A stretch of DNA of 64,000 nt. Origin: Motiliproteus sp047633175. Lineage in GTDB: Bacteria > Pseudomonadota > Gammaproteobacteria > Pseudomonadales > Balneatricaceae. Position numbers and translations under genes: made by a program. The notes beneath the pieces are model-generated. The model worked only from the letters and a program-made list of their open reading frames with translations, made no database searches and was not told the origin of the DNA. Each line of letters begins with the position of its first letter. The first letter of the stretch is position 1. The stretch spans positions 340,914 through 404,913 of the forward strand of contig JBLIEQ010000001.1 in assembly GCA_047633175.1 (NCBI GenBank), in the 5' to 3' direction. This document shows positions 17,718 through 26,864 of this stretch, one piece after another.

Positions 17718-18794
17718 ATGTCTGCACAGTTTCCAGAACTCAAGAATGATCGTTTCCTGCGCGCACTGCTGCGCCAGCCCGTCGATGCCACTCCGGTGTG
17801 GATGATGCGTCAGGCGGGCCGCTACCTGCCCGAATACAAAGCCTTGCGTGCCAAGGCCGGCGATTTTATGAGCCTGTGCATGAATGCCGATTTTGCCTGC
17901 GAGGTGACGATTCAGCCGCTCGAACGCTTTCCGCTGGATGCGGCTATCCTGTTCTCCGATATTCTGACCATCCCCGATGCGATGGGACTCGGTCTCTATT
18001 TTGAAACCGGAGAAGGCCCTAAATTCAAGAAGGTGGTCCGCACCGCGCAAGACGTTGCCGCTCTACCGATCCCCGATGCCGCGACGGATCTGGGCTACGT
18101 GATGAAGGCGGTCAAGACTATTCGCCATGAACTCAATGGTCGCGTGCCTCTGATCGGCTTCTCCGGCAGCCCCTGGACTCTGGCCACCTATATGGTAGAA
18201 GGCAGTTCCTCGAAAGATTTTCGCCATATCAAGCGGATGATGTACGAGACTCCCGAGGTGATGCACCAGCTGCTCGACAAGCTGGCCCAGAGTGTCACCT
18301 CTTACCTCAACGAGCAGATCCGCTCTGGCGCTCAGGCCGTACAGATCTTTGATACCTGGGGCGGCGTGCTGAGCACCGCCTGCTACCAGGAGTTCTCGCT
18401 CAAGTATATGCAGCAGATCCTCGACGGCCTGATCCGTGAACACGACGGCCGCAGAGTGCCGGTCATCCTGTTCACCAAGAACGGCGGCCAATGGCTGGAG
18501 TCGATCGCCAACACCGGTGCCGATGCTGTGGGACTCGACTGGACCACCGATATCGATAACGCCCGCACCCGTATCGGCTCCCAGGTTGCGATTCAGGGCA
18601 ATATGGACCCCTGCGTCCTCTATGCCGGCAGAGACCGTATCCGTGCCGAGGTCGAGGATATTCTGGCGCGCTTTGGCAGCAATCCCGGGCATATCTTCAA
18701 CCTGGGCCATGGTATCCACCAATTTGTCGATCCCGCACACGCCGGCTACTTTGTAGAAGCCGTGCATGAGCTGAGTGCCAAATACCACCGCTGA
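17718..18794 (+). CDS. hemE: Uroporphyrinogen decarboxylase
   Basis: Decarboxylates the four acetate side chains of uroporphyrinogen III to give coproporphyrinogen III in heme synthesis. The diagnostic N-terminal signature is PVWMMRQAGRYLPEY. The catalytic-cleft Asp lies in AAILFSDILTIPDAMG, and the second signature is GFSGSPWTLATYMVEG. The C-terminal HIFNLGHGIH is also conserved. The length of 358 residues is normal. It starts at ATG 17718 and appears monocistronic, with a terminator hairpin just after the stop. Confidence 0.97.
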   Translation: MSAQFPELKNDRFLRALLRQPVDATPVWMMRQAGRYLPEYKALRAKAGDFMSLCMNADFACEVTIQPLERFPLDAAILFSDILTIPDAMGLGLYFETGEGPKFKKVVRTAQDVAALPIPDAATDLGYVMKAVKTIRHELNGRVPLIGFSGSPWTLATYMVEGSSSKDFRHIKRMMYETPEVMHQLLDKLAQSVTSYLNEQIRSGAQAVQIFDTWGGVLSTACYQEFSLKYMQQILDGLIREHDGRRVPVILFTKNGGQWLESIANTGADAVGLDWTTDIDNARTRIGSQVAIQGNMDPCVLYAGRDRIRAEVEDILARFGSNPGHIFNLGHGIHQFVDPAHAGYFVEAVHELSAKYHR

Positions 18795-18800
18795 TAAGCG

Positions 18801-18837
18801 GATGCCCCGAAGCGAACGCTCCCGGGGCGTCTTTTTT
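18801..18837 (+). terminator. Rho-independent terminator of hemE
   Basis: The stem GATGCCCCG pairs with CGGGGCGTC with one mismatch and is followed by a run of six T (18831-18837). It begins 7 bases after the hemE stop. Confidence 0.85.
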
Positions 18838-19034
18838 ATAAGCACATACGCGGCCCGGGAACCCTCGGACCGTACCGCTTTCCTCTAATCCCTGCCTGCT
18901 GCTACCCCCCCCTTCTTCTGTCTATAGTGGAAACCGCTCAGGTTTAGACTATATTAAAAGACATCAAGCATTACCCTAAAAGAACGATATTGCCGTTAGC
19001 CCCCCCTGACCTGCATTGAGACTGATCGCCAGTC

Positions 19035-21089
19035 ATGAAGTCAATCATAAAGCCCGTCATGAAAGGACCGACCCTGACTACCCGCCTGGTGACGGTGCTT
19101 ATCGTTGTCTTTACCGGCTTTGTGCTGATTACGGCACTCTCGATCAACGGCCTCCGAGAGGCGCTCCTCCATGAAAAAAAGCACCAGACCCGGTATCTGG
19201 TAGAAAATGCCCACAGCCTGTTTGAACACCTCTATGGCTTGAGCCGCAGCACGGACCTCACCGAAGCCCAGGCCAAAGAACGTGCCATCGACACGATCCG
19301 CGCCCTACGCTACGACCAGGATAATTATTTCTGGATCAACGACATGCAATCGAAGATGCTGATGCACCCTATCCTGCCGGCACTGGATGGCCAGGATCTC
19401 TCCAGCCTCAAGGACACCAGTGGCAAACTGCTGGTTATAGCATTCGTCGACACCGTTCGGCAGCACGGGGAAGGGTTTGTCGGCTACTATTGGCCCAAAC
19501 CCGGTGCCAAAGATCCTGTAGAGAAACTCTCATTCGTTAAGGGGTTCAAACCCTGGGGCTGGATTATCGGCTCCGGCATCTATGTCGACGATGTGCAAAA
19601 GGCGTTTTTTAACAGCGCGCTGTTTCTCGGCCTTATCTCCTCAAGCATCCTCCTGCTGGTCGTGACCGGGGCCCTGATTATCCGCCGGGAGGCGGGTTTC
19701 CAGAAGACCCAGTATGGCCTGATCGCTCAGACCAATGCTCGGCTGGAACAGCAGGTCAGCGACCGAACCGCCGCACTGCGGGAGGCCAACAGCGCCCTCA
19801 CCGTAAGCCGGGATCTGGCGCTGCAGGAGCATAAGAAGCTGGTGTACAGCGAGGCGATCTTTCGCAGCATGGCCGAGACGGCCCAGGACGCCATCATCCT
19901 GATCGATGAGAAGGCTCGGGTGGTCTACTGGAACGCGTCTGCCGAGCGGATCTTCGGCTATACCGCCTGCGAAGTGCAGGGCAAAGATCTGCATCAGCTG
20001 ATTGCCAAAGAGACGGAGCAGGCCAAGTTTAGAGCCGCCTTCCCAACATTCACAAAGACCGGCCGCAGCGCCATGCTGGGGAAGATTCTGGAACTGACGG
20101 CGCGGCGGAAATCGGGCGAGGCGTTTCCGGTTGAACTCTCCATCAACGGCATCCTTATCAATCAGAGCTGGAGCGCACTGGGAATCGTGCGAGATATCAG
20201 CAACCGTAAGCTAGCCGAACGCACCCTGCTCGACAAGACGAAGCAGCAGGCCGAGCTGATCGATCAACTCCAAGCCGCCCAGGAGCAGTTGCTGCAATCT
20301 GAAAAACTAGCCGCCATCGGCCAGCTCTCCGCCGGGGTGGCCCATGAGATCAACAACCCGGTCGGGTTTATTGGCAGTAATATCAATAGCGCCAAGAGTT
20401 ACGTCGAGCAGTTCATCAGGATGCTCGAACAGATCAAGCTCCGGACAGCGGCACTGAAGCACAGCGAGCCAGGGCTACGGCTTATCGCCGAGGCGGAATC
20501 CGAGTTTGAGTTTGAGTATCTCAGAGGGGATCTTGTCGAGCTGTTTACCGAAACCAAGGAGGGGGTCGACAGAATCCAGAAAATCATCGCCGACCTGAAG
20601 GGCTTTGCCCGCGCCAGCGATGGCATCTGGGAAGAGGTCGACCTGCACCAAGAGATCGACAGCACTCTGAACGTGATCTGGAATGAACTCAAATATCACT
20701 GCTGCATCGAGAAACACTATGGCGTGCTGCCGCAGGTTCAGTGCCTGCGCTCGGAGATCAACCAGGTGATTATGAATTTGCTGATCAACGCCTCCCAGGC
20801 GATCGAAGACCAGGGCACCATCAACATACGGACCGGTGCGGATCAGAGCGCCGTCTGGATCGCGATCGAGGATAACGGCCAGGGGATCGATCCCGGGATA
20901 CTGCACAAAATCTTCGACCCCTTCTTTACCACCAAGCCGGTGGGCAAAGGCACCGGCCTGGGATTATCGGTCTCCTACGGCATCGTCGAGAAACACAGCG
21001 GCAGACTCGAGGTGCTCTCCACCCCTGGTCTGGGCACAACCTTCACCCTCAGACTGCCTATCGAGCACCCGCAAGAAGCCGCACTCTGA
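19035..21089 (+). CDS. Membrane sensor histidine kinase, Cache-PAS-HisKA-HATPase
   Basis: Sensor kinase of 684 residues. The first membrane segment spans about 18-38. A periplasmic single-Cache domain follows (NYFWINDMQSKMLMHP and WGWIIGSGIYVDDV are its hallmarks), then the second membrane segment near 195-215. A short coiled coil leads to a PAS domain at about 275-400 (AQDAIILIDEKARVVYWNAS). The dimerisation domain has the phospho-acceptor His437 in AGVAHEINNPVGF. The ATPase domain has NLLINASQAI, IEDNGQGID and GKGTGLGLSVSYGIV. There is no response-regulator gene beside it, so it is an orphan kinase whose partner lies elsewhere. Related small-Cache sensors often bind organic acids; the ligand here is unknown. 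ATG 19059 is an alternative start. Confidence 0.9.
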   Translation: MKSIIKPVMKGPTLTTRLVTVLIVVFTGFVLITALSINGLREALLHEKKHQTRYLVENAHSLFEHLYGLSRSTDLTEAQAKERAIDTIRALRYDQDNYFWINDMQSKMLMHPILPALDGQDLSSLKDTSGKLLVIAFVDTVRQHGEGFVGYYWPKPGAKDPVEKLSFVKGFKPWGWIIGSGIYVDDVQKAFFNSALFLGLISSSILLLVVTGALIIRREAGFQKTQYGLIAQTNARLEQQVSDRTAALREANSALTVSRDLALQEHKKLVYSEAIFRSMAETAQDAIILIDEKARVVYWNASAERIFGYTACEVQGKDLHQLIAKETEQAKFRAAFPTFTKTGRSAMLGKILELTARRKSGEAFPVELSINGILINQSWSALGIVRDISNRKLAERTLLDKTKQQAELIDQLQAAQEQLLQSEKLAAIGQLSAGVAHEINNPVGFIGSNINSAKSYVEQFIRMLEQIKLRTAALKHSEPGLRLIAEAESEFEFEYLRGDLVELFTETKEGVDRIQKIIADLKGFARASDGIWEEVDLHQEIDSTLNVIWNELKYHCCIEKHYGVLPQVQCLRSEINQVIMNLLINASQAIEDQGTINIRTGADQSAVWIAIEDNGQGIDPGILHKIFDPFFTTKPVGKGTGLGLSVSYGIVEKHSGRLEVLSTPGLGTTFTLRLPIEHPQEAAL

Positions 21090-21163
21090 TAAACCGATCT
21101 ATGCGCCTGCCCACGGCAACGGGCACCCGTCGGGCGTAACGTGGCCCTAAGCCGGACGCAGGA

Positions 21164-21937
21164 TCAGCCCTCTGCCAGCGCCGCCTTCTGCAGCACGATC
21201 AGCTCCTTGATGCCCTTGGATGCCAGCGCCAACATGCTGGCGAGTTCTTCCTGGCTGAAGGTCGCGCCCTCGGCCGTGCCCTGGATCTCGACGAAGCCAC
21301 CGGCCTCGGTCATGATCACATTCATATCGGTCTCCGCCTTGGAGTCTTCGGCGTAATCGAGATCCAGCACCGGCTGGCCCTTATAGATACCCACCGACAC
21401 CGCCGCCAGCATCCCCTTGATCGGGTTGCCCTTGAGCGCACCATGCTTATCCTTCTTAAGGAAGGCGATCGCATCCATCATCGCGACACAGGCACCGGTA
21501 ATCGCAGCGGTACGGGTGCCGCCATCGGCCTGGATCACATCACAGTCGATGGTAATGGTATTCTCGCCCAGCTTTTTCAGATCCAGAACCGCCCGCAATG
21601 AACGGCCGATCAGCCGCTGAATCTCGACGGTACGCCCGCCTTGCTTACCGCGTGTAGCCTCGCGATCCATCCGCGAACCGGTCGAACGCGGCAACATTCC
21701 ATACTCTGCCGTCACCCAGCCCGTACCGCTGCCACGCAGAAAACGGGGCACACCCCGAGTCGCCGTCGCGGTGCAGAGCACCTTGGTGTTGCCAAATTCC
21801 ACCAGCACCGACCCTTCGGCATGCATGGTGTAGTGGCGGCTGATGCGGATCTCACGTAGCTGGTCATTGGCCCGGCCACTGGGACGCATCGCATCGACGC
21901 CGAGATTCTTGAATTGATCAGACAGGGTAGCGCTCAT
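21164..21937 (-). CDS. rph: Ribonuclease PH
   Basis: Phosphorolytic 3'-5' exoribonuclease that trims tRNA 3' ends. Motifs are FGNTKVLCTATATRGVPRF, GWVTAEYGMLPRST, QADGGTRTAAITGACVA and DLDYAEDSKAETDMNVIMT. The usual family start, MRPSGRANDQLR, begins at residue 17 of this frame (base 21889) and would give 241 residues. The upstream ATG at 21937 has a plausible AAGG site 7-8 bases before it, so a 16-residue N-terminal extension is possible. The gene is divergent from yicC across 111 bases, the common arrangement. Confidence 0.95.
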   Translation of the reverse strand: MSATLSDQFKNLGVDAMRPSGRANDQLREIRISRHYTMHAEGSVLVEFGNTKVLCTATATRGVPRFLRGSGTGWVTAEYGMLPRSTGSRMDREATRGKQGGRTVEIQRLIGRSLRAVLDLKKLGENTITIDCDVIQADGGTRTAAITGACVAMMDAIAFLKKDKHGALKGNPIKGMLAAVSVGIYKGQPVLDLDYAEDSKAETDMNVIMTEAGGFVEIQGTAEGATFSQEELASMLALASKGIKELIVLQKAALAEG

Positions 21938-22048
21938 CGGAAAACCTTAAATAAAATGTGAAGCGAAACAATCCTAGTCCCCGCCGTTAGCCGGTTGCTA
22001 GAATGGCAAATACCAAAAGATCCGCAATTTTAATGGAGAACCGTCTTT

Positions 22049-22915
22049 ATGACACGCAGTATGACCGCTTTCGCCCGTCAGCAGCAGCAACAGCCCGAGG
22101 GCACCCTGGTCTGGGAGCTGCGTTCGGTAAACCACCGCTATCTGGAACCCCAGTTGCGTCTGCCCGACAGCTTCCGCGAACTCGAGGCCCCGCTGCGTGA
22201 GCGGCTGCGCAAGACCCTGCAACGTGGCAAGGTAGAGTGCAGCCTGCGCTTTCATCCCAGCGACCCGAGCGACAGTCAGCTCAGCGTCAACCTGCCTCTG
22301 GCCACCCAGGTGCGCGATGCCGCCCAGCAGATCTTCGAGCTACTGGAGAGTCCCGCCCCGCTCGATGCCCTGGAACTACTGCGCTGGCCCGGCGTACTCC
22401 AGCAACGCGAGCTGGATATGAAGACGTTGCAGCAACAGGCACTGGCACTGTTCGATACCGCCATCCAGGAACTGATCGACAACCGCCGCCGCGAAGGCAC
22501 AGAACTCGCCCTGCTGATCAACCAGCGCCTGGATGCCATCGCCGCCGTCGTGTCGCAGGTCCGCAGCCGCCTGCCCGAGATCCTCGCCAAACAGCGGCGT
22601 CATATTCTCAAAAAGATCGCGGACGCCAGCGTCGACCTGGATCCCAACCGCCTCGAACAGGAGATGGTACTGCTGGCACAAAAAGCCGATGTCGACGAAG
22701 AGCTCGACCGCCTCGACACCCACCTCACCGAAGTCCGCCGAGTACTCACCCAGAACGATGCCAGCGGTCGCCGGCTGGATTTCCTGATGCAAGAACTCAA
22801 CCGCGAAGCCAACACCCTATCCTCCAAGTCCATCGTCGCCGAAACCACCCAGTGCGCCGTGGATCTCAAGGTGTTGATTGAGCAGATGCGGGAGCAGATT
22901 CAGAATATAGAGTGA
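22049..22915 (+). CDS. yicC: YicC/YloC family endoribonuclease
   Basis: Protein of 288 residues beginning MTRSMTAFAR, the standard start of YicC. It has the N-terminal region VWELRSVNHRYLEP and the C-terminal signature GRRLDFLMQELNREANTLSSKS (quoted here only as the blocks RRLDFLMQELNREANT and LSSKS), followed by VVDLK-type text. Members of the family are stress-related endoribonucleases that act on structured RNA. In many relatives gmk follows directly; here a repeat-flanked Fic gene and about 32 kb of other DNA follow instead. Confidence 0.93.
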   Translation: MTRSMTAFARQQQQQPEGTLVWELRSVNHRYLEPQLRLPDSFRELEAPLRERLRKTLQRGKVECSLRFHPSDPSDSQLSVNLPLATQVRDAAQQIFELLESPAPLDALELLRWPGVLQQRELDMKTLQQQALALFDTAIQELIDNRRREGTELALLINQRLDAIAAVVSQVRSRLPEILAKQRRHILKKIADASVDLDPNRLEQEMVLLAQKADVDEELDRLDTHLTEVRRVLTQNDASGRRLDFLMQELNREANTLSSKSIVAETTQCAVDLKVLIEQMREQIQNIE

Positions 22916-22926
22916 TGGGCAGGTTT

Positions 22927-22970
22927 TTTTGTAGGTCGGACTTTAGTCCGACAGATCTCACAGGCAGCAC
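22927..22970. repeat. Left 44-bp direct repeat flanking the Fic gene
   Basis: Contains the palindrome GTCGGACTTTAGTCCGAC (22935-22952) plus the following AGATCTCACAGGCAGCAC. A copy identical at 43 of 44 positions lies at 23848-23891 in the same orientation, so the Fic gene sits in a unit of 921 bp between direct repeats. Confidence 0.9.
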
Positions 22971-23035
22971 CTCAACTACCTATCAACAGCCACATCATAT
23001 ATCGTCATAAACAAGCATTAACCGAGCAGACGACC

Positions 23036-23737
23036 ATGAAAGACACTCACTGGAACATGCCAGCAAACAAGAAAATGGCGCTGTTTATCGCCAAGAAGCA
23101 GCTGGTCAGTCTTGTTTATGATGCGGTAAAACTCGAAGGGATTAACTTCACCATCCCCGAAGTCCAGACGCTGCTGGAGGGCATCACCGTAGGCGGCCAT
23201 AAATTGTCTGATCAGACTATCGCGGTCAACCAGGGCAAAGCCTGGAAACAGCTATTTGACTGGCTCAAACAAGATCAGTTTGTACTGTCTAAAGAACTCG
23301 CCTGCAACCTGCATGCGATAGCAGGGAAAGAAGAAGTGATGGAATGGGGCATCTTTAGAACCGGCCAGGTATTTATCTCTGGCACCGACTACGCCCCACC
23401 CCATTGCTCTGAACTAGATGCGCAATTTTCAACGCTGCTCAGCGAACTATCGGTATCAGAAAACAACGATGTCTATGACAATGCTATCCATATCTTCCTG
23501 AGCATGGCGAGGAACCAGTTCTTTTACGATGTTAACAAAAGAATGGGCCGCTTTATGATGAACGGCTACCTGCTCAGCCACGGCTATCCGGTGATCAACG
23601 TCCCCGCCAAGCGCCAACTCGAATTCAATGAACTGATGATCGCATTCTACGAGTCGGGAGATGAAGCTCCGATGAACCCCTTCCTGCGCTCCTGCCTGGG
23701 TGAAAACGCCATCAGCATGATGCTGGAAGCACGGTAA
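23036..23737 (+). CDS. Fic/Doc family protein with a divergent active-site motif
   Basis: Protein of 233 residues. The N-terminal text LEGINFTIPEVQTLLEGI and TVGGHKLSD matches a known subgroup of Fic proteins, in which the E-G pair is part of the inhibitory helix motif (S/T)xxxE(G/N). Here the Ser position is Ala. The Fic core reads QFFYDVNKRMGRF, aligned to HPFxDGNxRxxR, so the catalytic His is Gln161 and the first Gly is Val; D, N, K/R and the final R remain. Fic proteins transfer AMP or other phosphate-linked groups to target proteins, and loss of the His would normally cripple that. It is either a subgroup with altered chemistry or a decayed copy. The gene is intact and bounded by 44-bp direct repeats. 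Confidence 0.8.
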   Translation: MKDTHWNMPANKKMALFIAKKQLVSLVYDAVKLEGINFTIPEVQTLLEGITVGGHKLSDQTIAVNQGKAWKQLFDWLKQDQFVLSKELACNLHAIAGKEEVMEWGIFRTGQVFISGTDYAPPHCSELDAQFSTLLSELSVSENNDVYDNAIHIFLSMARNQFFYDVNKRMGRFMMNGYLLSHGYPVINVPAKRQLEFNELMIAFYESGDEAPMNPFLRSCLGENAISMMLEAR

Positions 23738-23847
23738 CCGCCCTGGCCTCTCATGACGGGTGTTAACGGCGAGCAGCTACCTGGTTATCCACAAGCTTCT
23801 GCCAATATACAGTTGTCTATTTGTGGGTCGACGCTGCCCTGTGTTTC

Positions 23848-23891
23848 TTTTGTGGGTCGGACTTTAGTCCGACAGATCTCACAGGCAGCAC
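23848..23891. repeat. Right 44-bp direct repeat flanking the Fic gene
   Basis: Second copy of the 22927-22970 sequence with one mismatch, containing the 18-bp palindrome at 23856-23873. An additional GTGGGTCGACGCTG stretch just before it resembles a damaged further copy. Confidence 0.9.
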
Positions 23892-24003
23892 TATAGCGGT
23901 AACCCTGCTGCTATTAAAAAAAAGAGTTCGGCTGCACAGTAAGACATTTATTCTTGATTATGGTTTTTTAATCAAACTCCGGTTCCGCCTCCCGGCGGCT
24001 TCA

Positions 24004-24504
24004 TTTCTTTGTGGCGACAAAGAAAGGTAGGCTGGGATGCAATCCCAGCTTTCATTGGTCCAGGCTAACCTGCCCAGATGCAGGCCTATCTGGAGGGATA
24101 TTGCTGGGATTTCATCCCAGCCTACCGCCCTACGGATACGCGCCTGCGGCGCTATGCAAGCCAACCTGAGGCGGCCAGATTCGGATTCACTCGGCACATC
24201 CTAAGTGCCTCACCCTCCGGGCAGCCTGCGGCTGTGCAAATCGGCTATCCTGCCGATTTGTCTGCCTCAGCTGTCCGGCTCGGCTCCTGCCTCGCCCCTG
24301 CGGGCCTTTTTCAGGTTGGCTTACATCGGCTTAGAAAAGGGTTAGGGTGTCATTCTGCTATTGTGATTTCTGTTTCAAGCCTTTAAAAAACAATACAGTT
24401 ACTCATGAAACTTAGCTTGCAGCACCGTGGGAACCGACCCACAGGGACGTGGGAAGTGCAGGTGTTGCAGGAGCCTTCAACTGCCTGCCTGCAGGCGATC
24501 TTTT
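24004..24504. repeat. Diverged dispersed element, copy A (inverted copy at 63.5-64 kb)
   Basis: Composite noncoding repeat. It opens with the palindrome TTTCTTTGTGGCGACAAAGA (24004-24023), then the hairpin GCTGGGATGCAATCCCAGC (24031-24049) and a cousin, GCTGGGATTTCATCCCAGC (24103-24121). The stretch from about 24126 to 24386 matches, by eye at roughly 75-85 percent, the reverse complement of about 63545-63860, and CCTGCCTGCAGGCGATCTTT (24484-24503) matches in reverse 63471-63490. An open frame of 102 codons inside has relatives only in the other copy of the repeat, so I do not call it a gene. Confidence 0.75.
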
Positions 24505-25105
24505 GAGCTCTTTACCAAGGAACCATGCCTACGAACCTATTTCAGGTTCATATAAACCTATTTCTAGTTCATGCGTATAAGCACATAAGGGACTGACGTC
24601 AGTGCGCTTTTGCATACCTCTCCGCAACGTCTAACTCAGACATAGCCCAAAATTGACGCTAAACCGTTCTGCATCAGATCGATTCACCTATGGCGTAACA
24701 CAAGGTTATCCGTAGTGCTGAGCAAGATAACGAACCACAGGTCTAGCCTGGAGTTCTGTAAATAACTGTATGCAGACTCTAACTCAGCCGAACTACAGAG
24801 AACAAGGGAATAAGGAATGGCGTCTGGATGAATCAAACATCGAAATTTCCAAGCATCAATAGTCCAACATGGGGTAAACACGTATTAATCCTATTGATAT
24901 ATACATAAATAAGCGTTATTACTGCATCACCTACTGACAAGGAGTCATGCCCAGGCAGGATGCGATGGGACTTTTCACGACACGGCCCTCTCCACCGGAT
25001 CAGACTCTGGTCAGAGATATTAATTGATGATGGCCGACCCTATTGTTCGGTTTTTGACTGTATTTAGAATACGCAAGACATGAGCCTGCCATCCCGTTTT
25101 CTAGA
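24505..25105. other. Gene-free stretch upstream of the AT-rich gene pair
   Basis: No convincing gene. It holds a near-duplicate phrase (AACCTATTTCAGGTTCATAT then AACCTATTTCTAGTTCAT) at about 24535-24570 and the text AACTCAGACATAGCC near 24630, which resembles AACTAGGACATAGCC near 63401. A 65-codon frame on the minus strand (24684-24881) lacks a ribosome-binding site and known motifs. Confidence 0.5.
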
Positions 25106-25127
25106 GTCAAATGTAAGACCTGACCCC
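25106..25127 (+). repeat. GTCAAATGTAAGACCTGACC element upstream of the gene pair
   Basis: One copy of the repeat GTCAAATGTAAGRCCTGACC, followed by CC. Copies in the opposite orientation lie downstream of the same gene pair at 27227 and 27259. Others occur at 53995, 54036, 54081 and 63361. Confidence 0.85.
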
Positions 25128-25224
25128 GCGACCTCCCGGATAAAACGAGCTGACTCAGTATTCAAATGCTAGCTTTTTAAGGATGCTCTGGCAATGTTGT
25201 CATTTCAATATACAAAGGATATGT

Positions 25225-25737
25225 ATGGCTGTACCAATACAATCAATTGAAGAATCATTAAGTGTTGCCCACGTAGGTGCTATTGTTTCAAAGGCAGGTG
25301 CCACATTTAACTTAGTGCCTAACGATTATGGTGTTGACGTCTCAATAAGAAACATCCAGTCTTTTAATGGAAAATTAATGGATCTTGGGACTTCATTTGA
25401 TTGTCAGTTAAAATCAACAATCAATTGGTCTGAAAAAGAGGGCCATATTGTTTATGATGTAGAAGTTGATACATATAACAAATTAATATTCAGAAAAAAC
25501 AATTCTTCCATACCTTGTTTGTTAGTTGTTTTATGTTTGCCTAGAGATGAATCACAATGGCTAACTTTTACAGATAAAGGGCTGCTATTACAAAAAAGTT
25601 GTTATTTTTATCATTTAAAAGGTGATCTTAATAAAAACAAAAAGCAAGCTAGAATTAAAATACCCGTAGAGAATCGTTTAACCCCTGAAGTCGTTCAGCA
25701 ACTTATCGATAAAGTTAAAATGGGAGAGTTACAATGA
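25225..25737 (+). CDS. DUF4365 domain protein, first gene of an AT-rich pair
   Basis: Protein of 170 residues beginning MAVPIQSIEESLSVAHVGAI, the typical opening of DUF4365, with the conserved NDYGVDVSIR and FDCQLKST blocks. The D-G-V-D and Q-L-K elements resemble the acidic and Lys positions of PD-(D/E)XK-type folds, so a nuclease-like role is possible but is inference. ATG 25225 is preferred because AAAGGA lies 5 bases upstream; a longer frame opens at 25183. Its stop overlaps the next ATG as ATGA, a sign of coupled translation. Its base composition is much more AT-rich than its neighbours, which suggests recent transfer. Confidence 0.75.
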   Translation: MAVPIQSIEESLSVAHVGAIVSKAGATFNLVPNDYGVDVSIRNIQSFNGKLMDLGTSFDCQLKSTINWSEKEGHIVYDVEVDTYNKLIFRKNNSSIPCLLVVLCLPRDESQWLTFTDKGLLLQKSCYFYHLKGDLNKNKKQARIKIPVENRLTPEVVQQLIDKVKMGELQ

Positions 25738-26864
25738 GCCTAATTAATGTTAACTCTCCAGTATTGAAAACGGTAAATCTTGAAAAAATTGATTCTTTTT
25801 TATCTTTGAAGGGCTGGACAAAAAGCTCAGATATGCATTTAGAAAAAAACACTATTTACAATAGCCCAACAAACTATTTAGACGAAAGAATTGAAATTTT
25901 AGTACCTAAATCTTCAGATTTTATTGATTACTACAATCGCTTAGTCGATGTAATTAACACTCTTTCTTTCTATTATGAGCAAGATTCAAGTGATTTAATT
26001 AGAAGTATATCTTCATGTTTTACCGACATATTTCACACTCGAATAATAGATACGGGACTATTTGAAAACAGCTTGCCAATTGATGAAGTTTATCGTGAAA
26101 TTGGTGGAATTAGATCATTGTTTTTATATGGGGCATCATCAGAAATTACCCCTTCAAGACATTTTGATAATCCATTATCTAGAAGTCAAAAGTTTATTGA
26201 AAACTGTCGTTTTGGGCATACCTTTAAAGGTAGCTTTGGTTTTACGGTGGAACTTCCTATCATAAAGGTTTGTAAGGAACGTGATCTATTTGAGCTTCCT
26301 TTTGAGCGAAAGGTAAACGAAAGAATAGCTAGAGGACTTAACCTAATATCACAAGCTGTTAAATATGATAATGCAGATATTTTAGTTGATGCTTACAATA
26401 CAGCTTTTAACTCTAAAATGTGTGATGCACTTTTAAATATATCAAATCAAGCTTCTAAGTCTGTTGAATTATCATTTAATTGGGCAAAGGAAATAATATT
26501 GTCCGAGGATATTCGCAACTTCAAAAGTATAGTTTTAACTGAAGCTCATTATGATGTAATTTCATATGCCTCGAGTAAATTAAAAGAAGTCCCACCTGAA
26601 GATAAGTTTGTAATGGGGAAAATAATAAATTTACACTGTAATAACAATCCAGTGGATGAGTATATTTCAAAAAGCATTATCATAAAATATATAGATAATA
26701 ATAGTTCAAAGCTTGATGTGAAGGCGACTTTAAACTCACATGACTACAAGCTTGCTTGTAAAGCTCATGTTGAGGGCGTAGATATAACAATAAACGGTAA
26801 TCTTGAAAGAACGGGCGGACAATGGACTTTAACTGATATTAAATCAGTAAAAGTAAAAAGCTAA
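25734..26864 (+). CDS. Uncharacterised protein coupled to the DUF4365 gene
   Basis: I do not recognise this protein of 376 residues. It has no membrane segment or signal peptide. It looks mixed alpha/beta to about residue 290. The last 85 residues (from GKIINLHCNNN to LTDIKSVKVKS) alternate in a way that suggests a beta-rich domain ending in a G-G-QWTLTDI strand pair. The gene is strongly AT-rich, overlaps the DUF4365 gene by four bases (ATGA), and its TAA stop is the TAA of an integron-type attC-like site. Such overlap of stop and recombination site is typical of cassette genes. Pairing with a nuclease-like DUF4365 protein hints at a defence or conflict role, but nothing in the sequence proves it. 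Confidence 0.6.
   Translation: MSLINVNSPVLKTVNLEKIDSFLSLKGWTKSSDMHLEKNTIYNSPTNYLDERIEILVPKSSDFIDYYNRLVDVINTLSFYYEQDSSDLIRSISSCFTDIFHTRIIDTGLFENSLPIDEVYREIGGIRSLFLYGASSEITPSRHFDNPLSRSQKFIENCRFGHTFKGSFGFTVELPIIKVCKERDLFELPFERKVNERIARGLNLISQAVKYDNADILVDAYNTAFNSKMCDALLNISNQASKSVELSFNWAKEIILSEDIRNFKSIVLTEAHYDVISYASSKLKEVPPEDKFVMGKIINLHCNNNPVDEYISKSIIIKYIDNNSSKLDVKATLNSHDYKLACKAHVEGVDITINGNLERTGGQWTLTDIKSVKVKS

Noticed and set aside
19035..21089. The sensor kinase as part of a local two-component pair
   Set aside because: No response-regulator receiver domain is encoded in the neighbouring genes on either strand.
24078..24386. A 102-codon frame in the 24 kb repeat
   Set aside because: Its only visible relative is the reverse-strand frame in the other copy of the same noncoding repeat, and it contains several palindromes. 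Translation similarity follows from DNA similarity.
24684..24881. A 65-codon minus-strand frame
   Set aside because: No ribosome-binding site, no known motif and no neighbour to support it.
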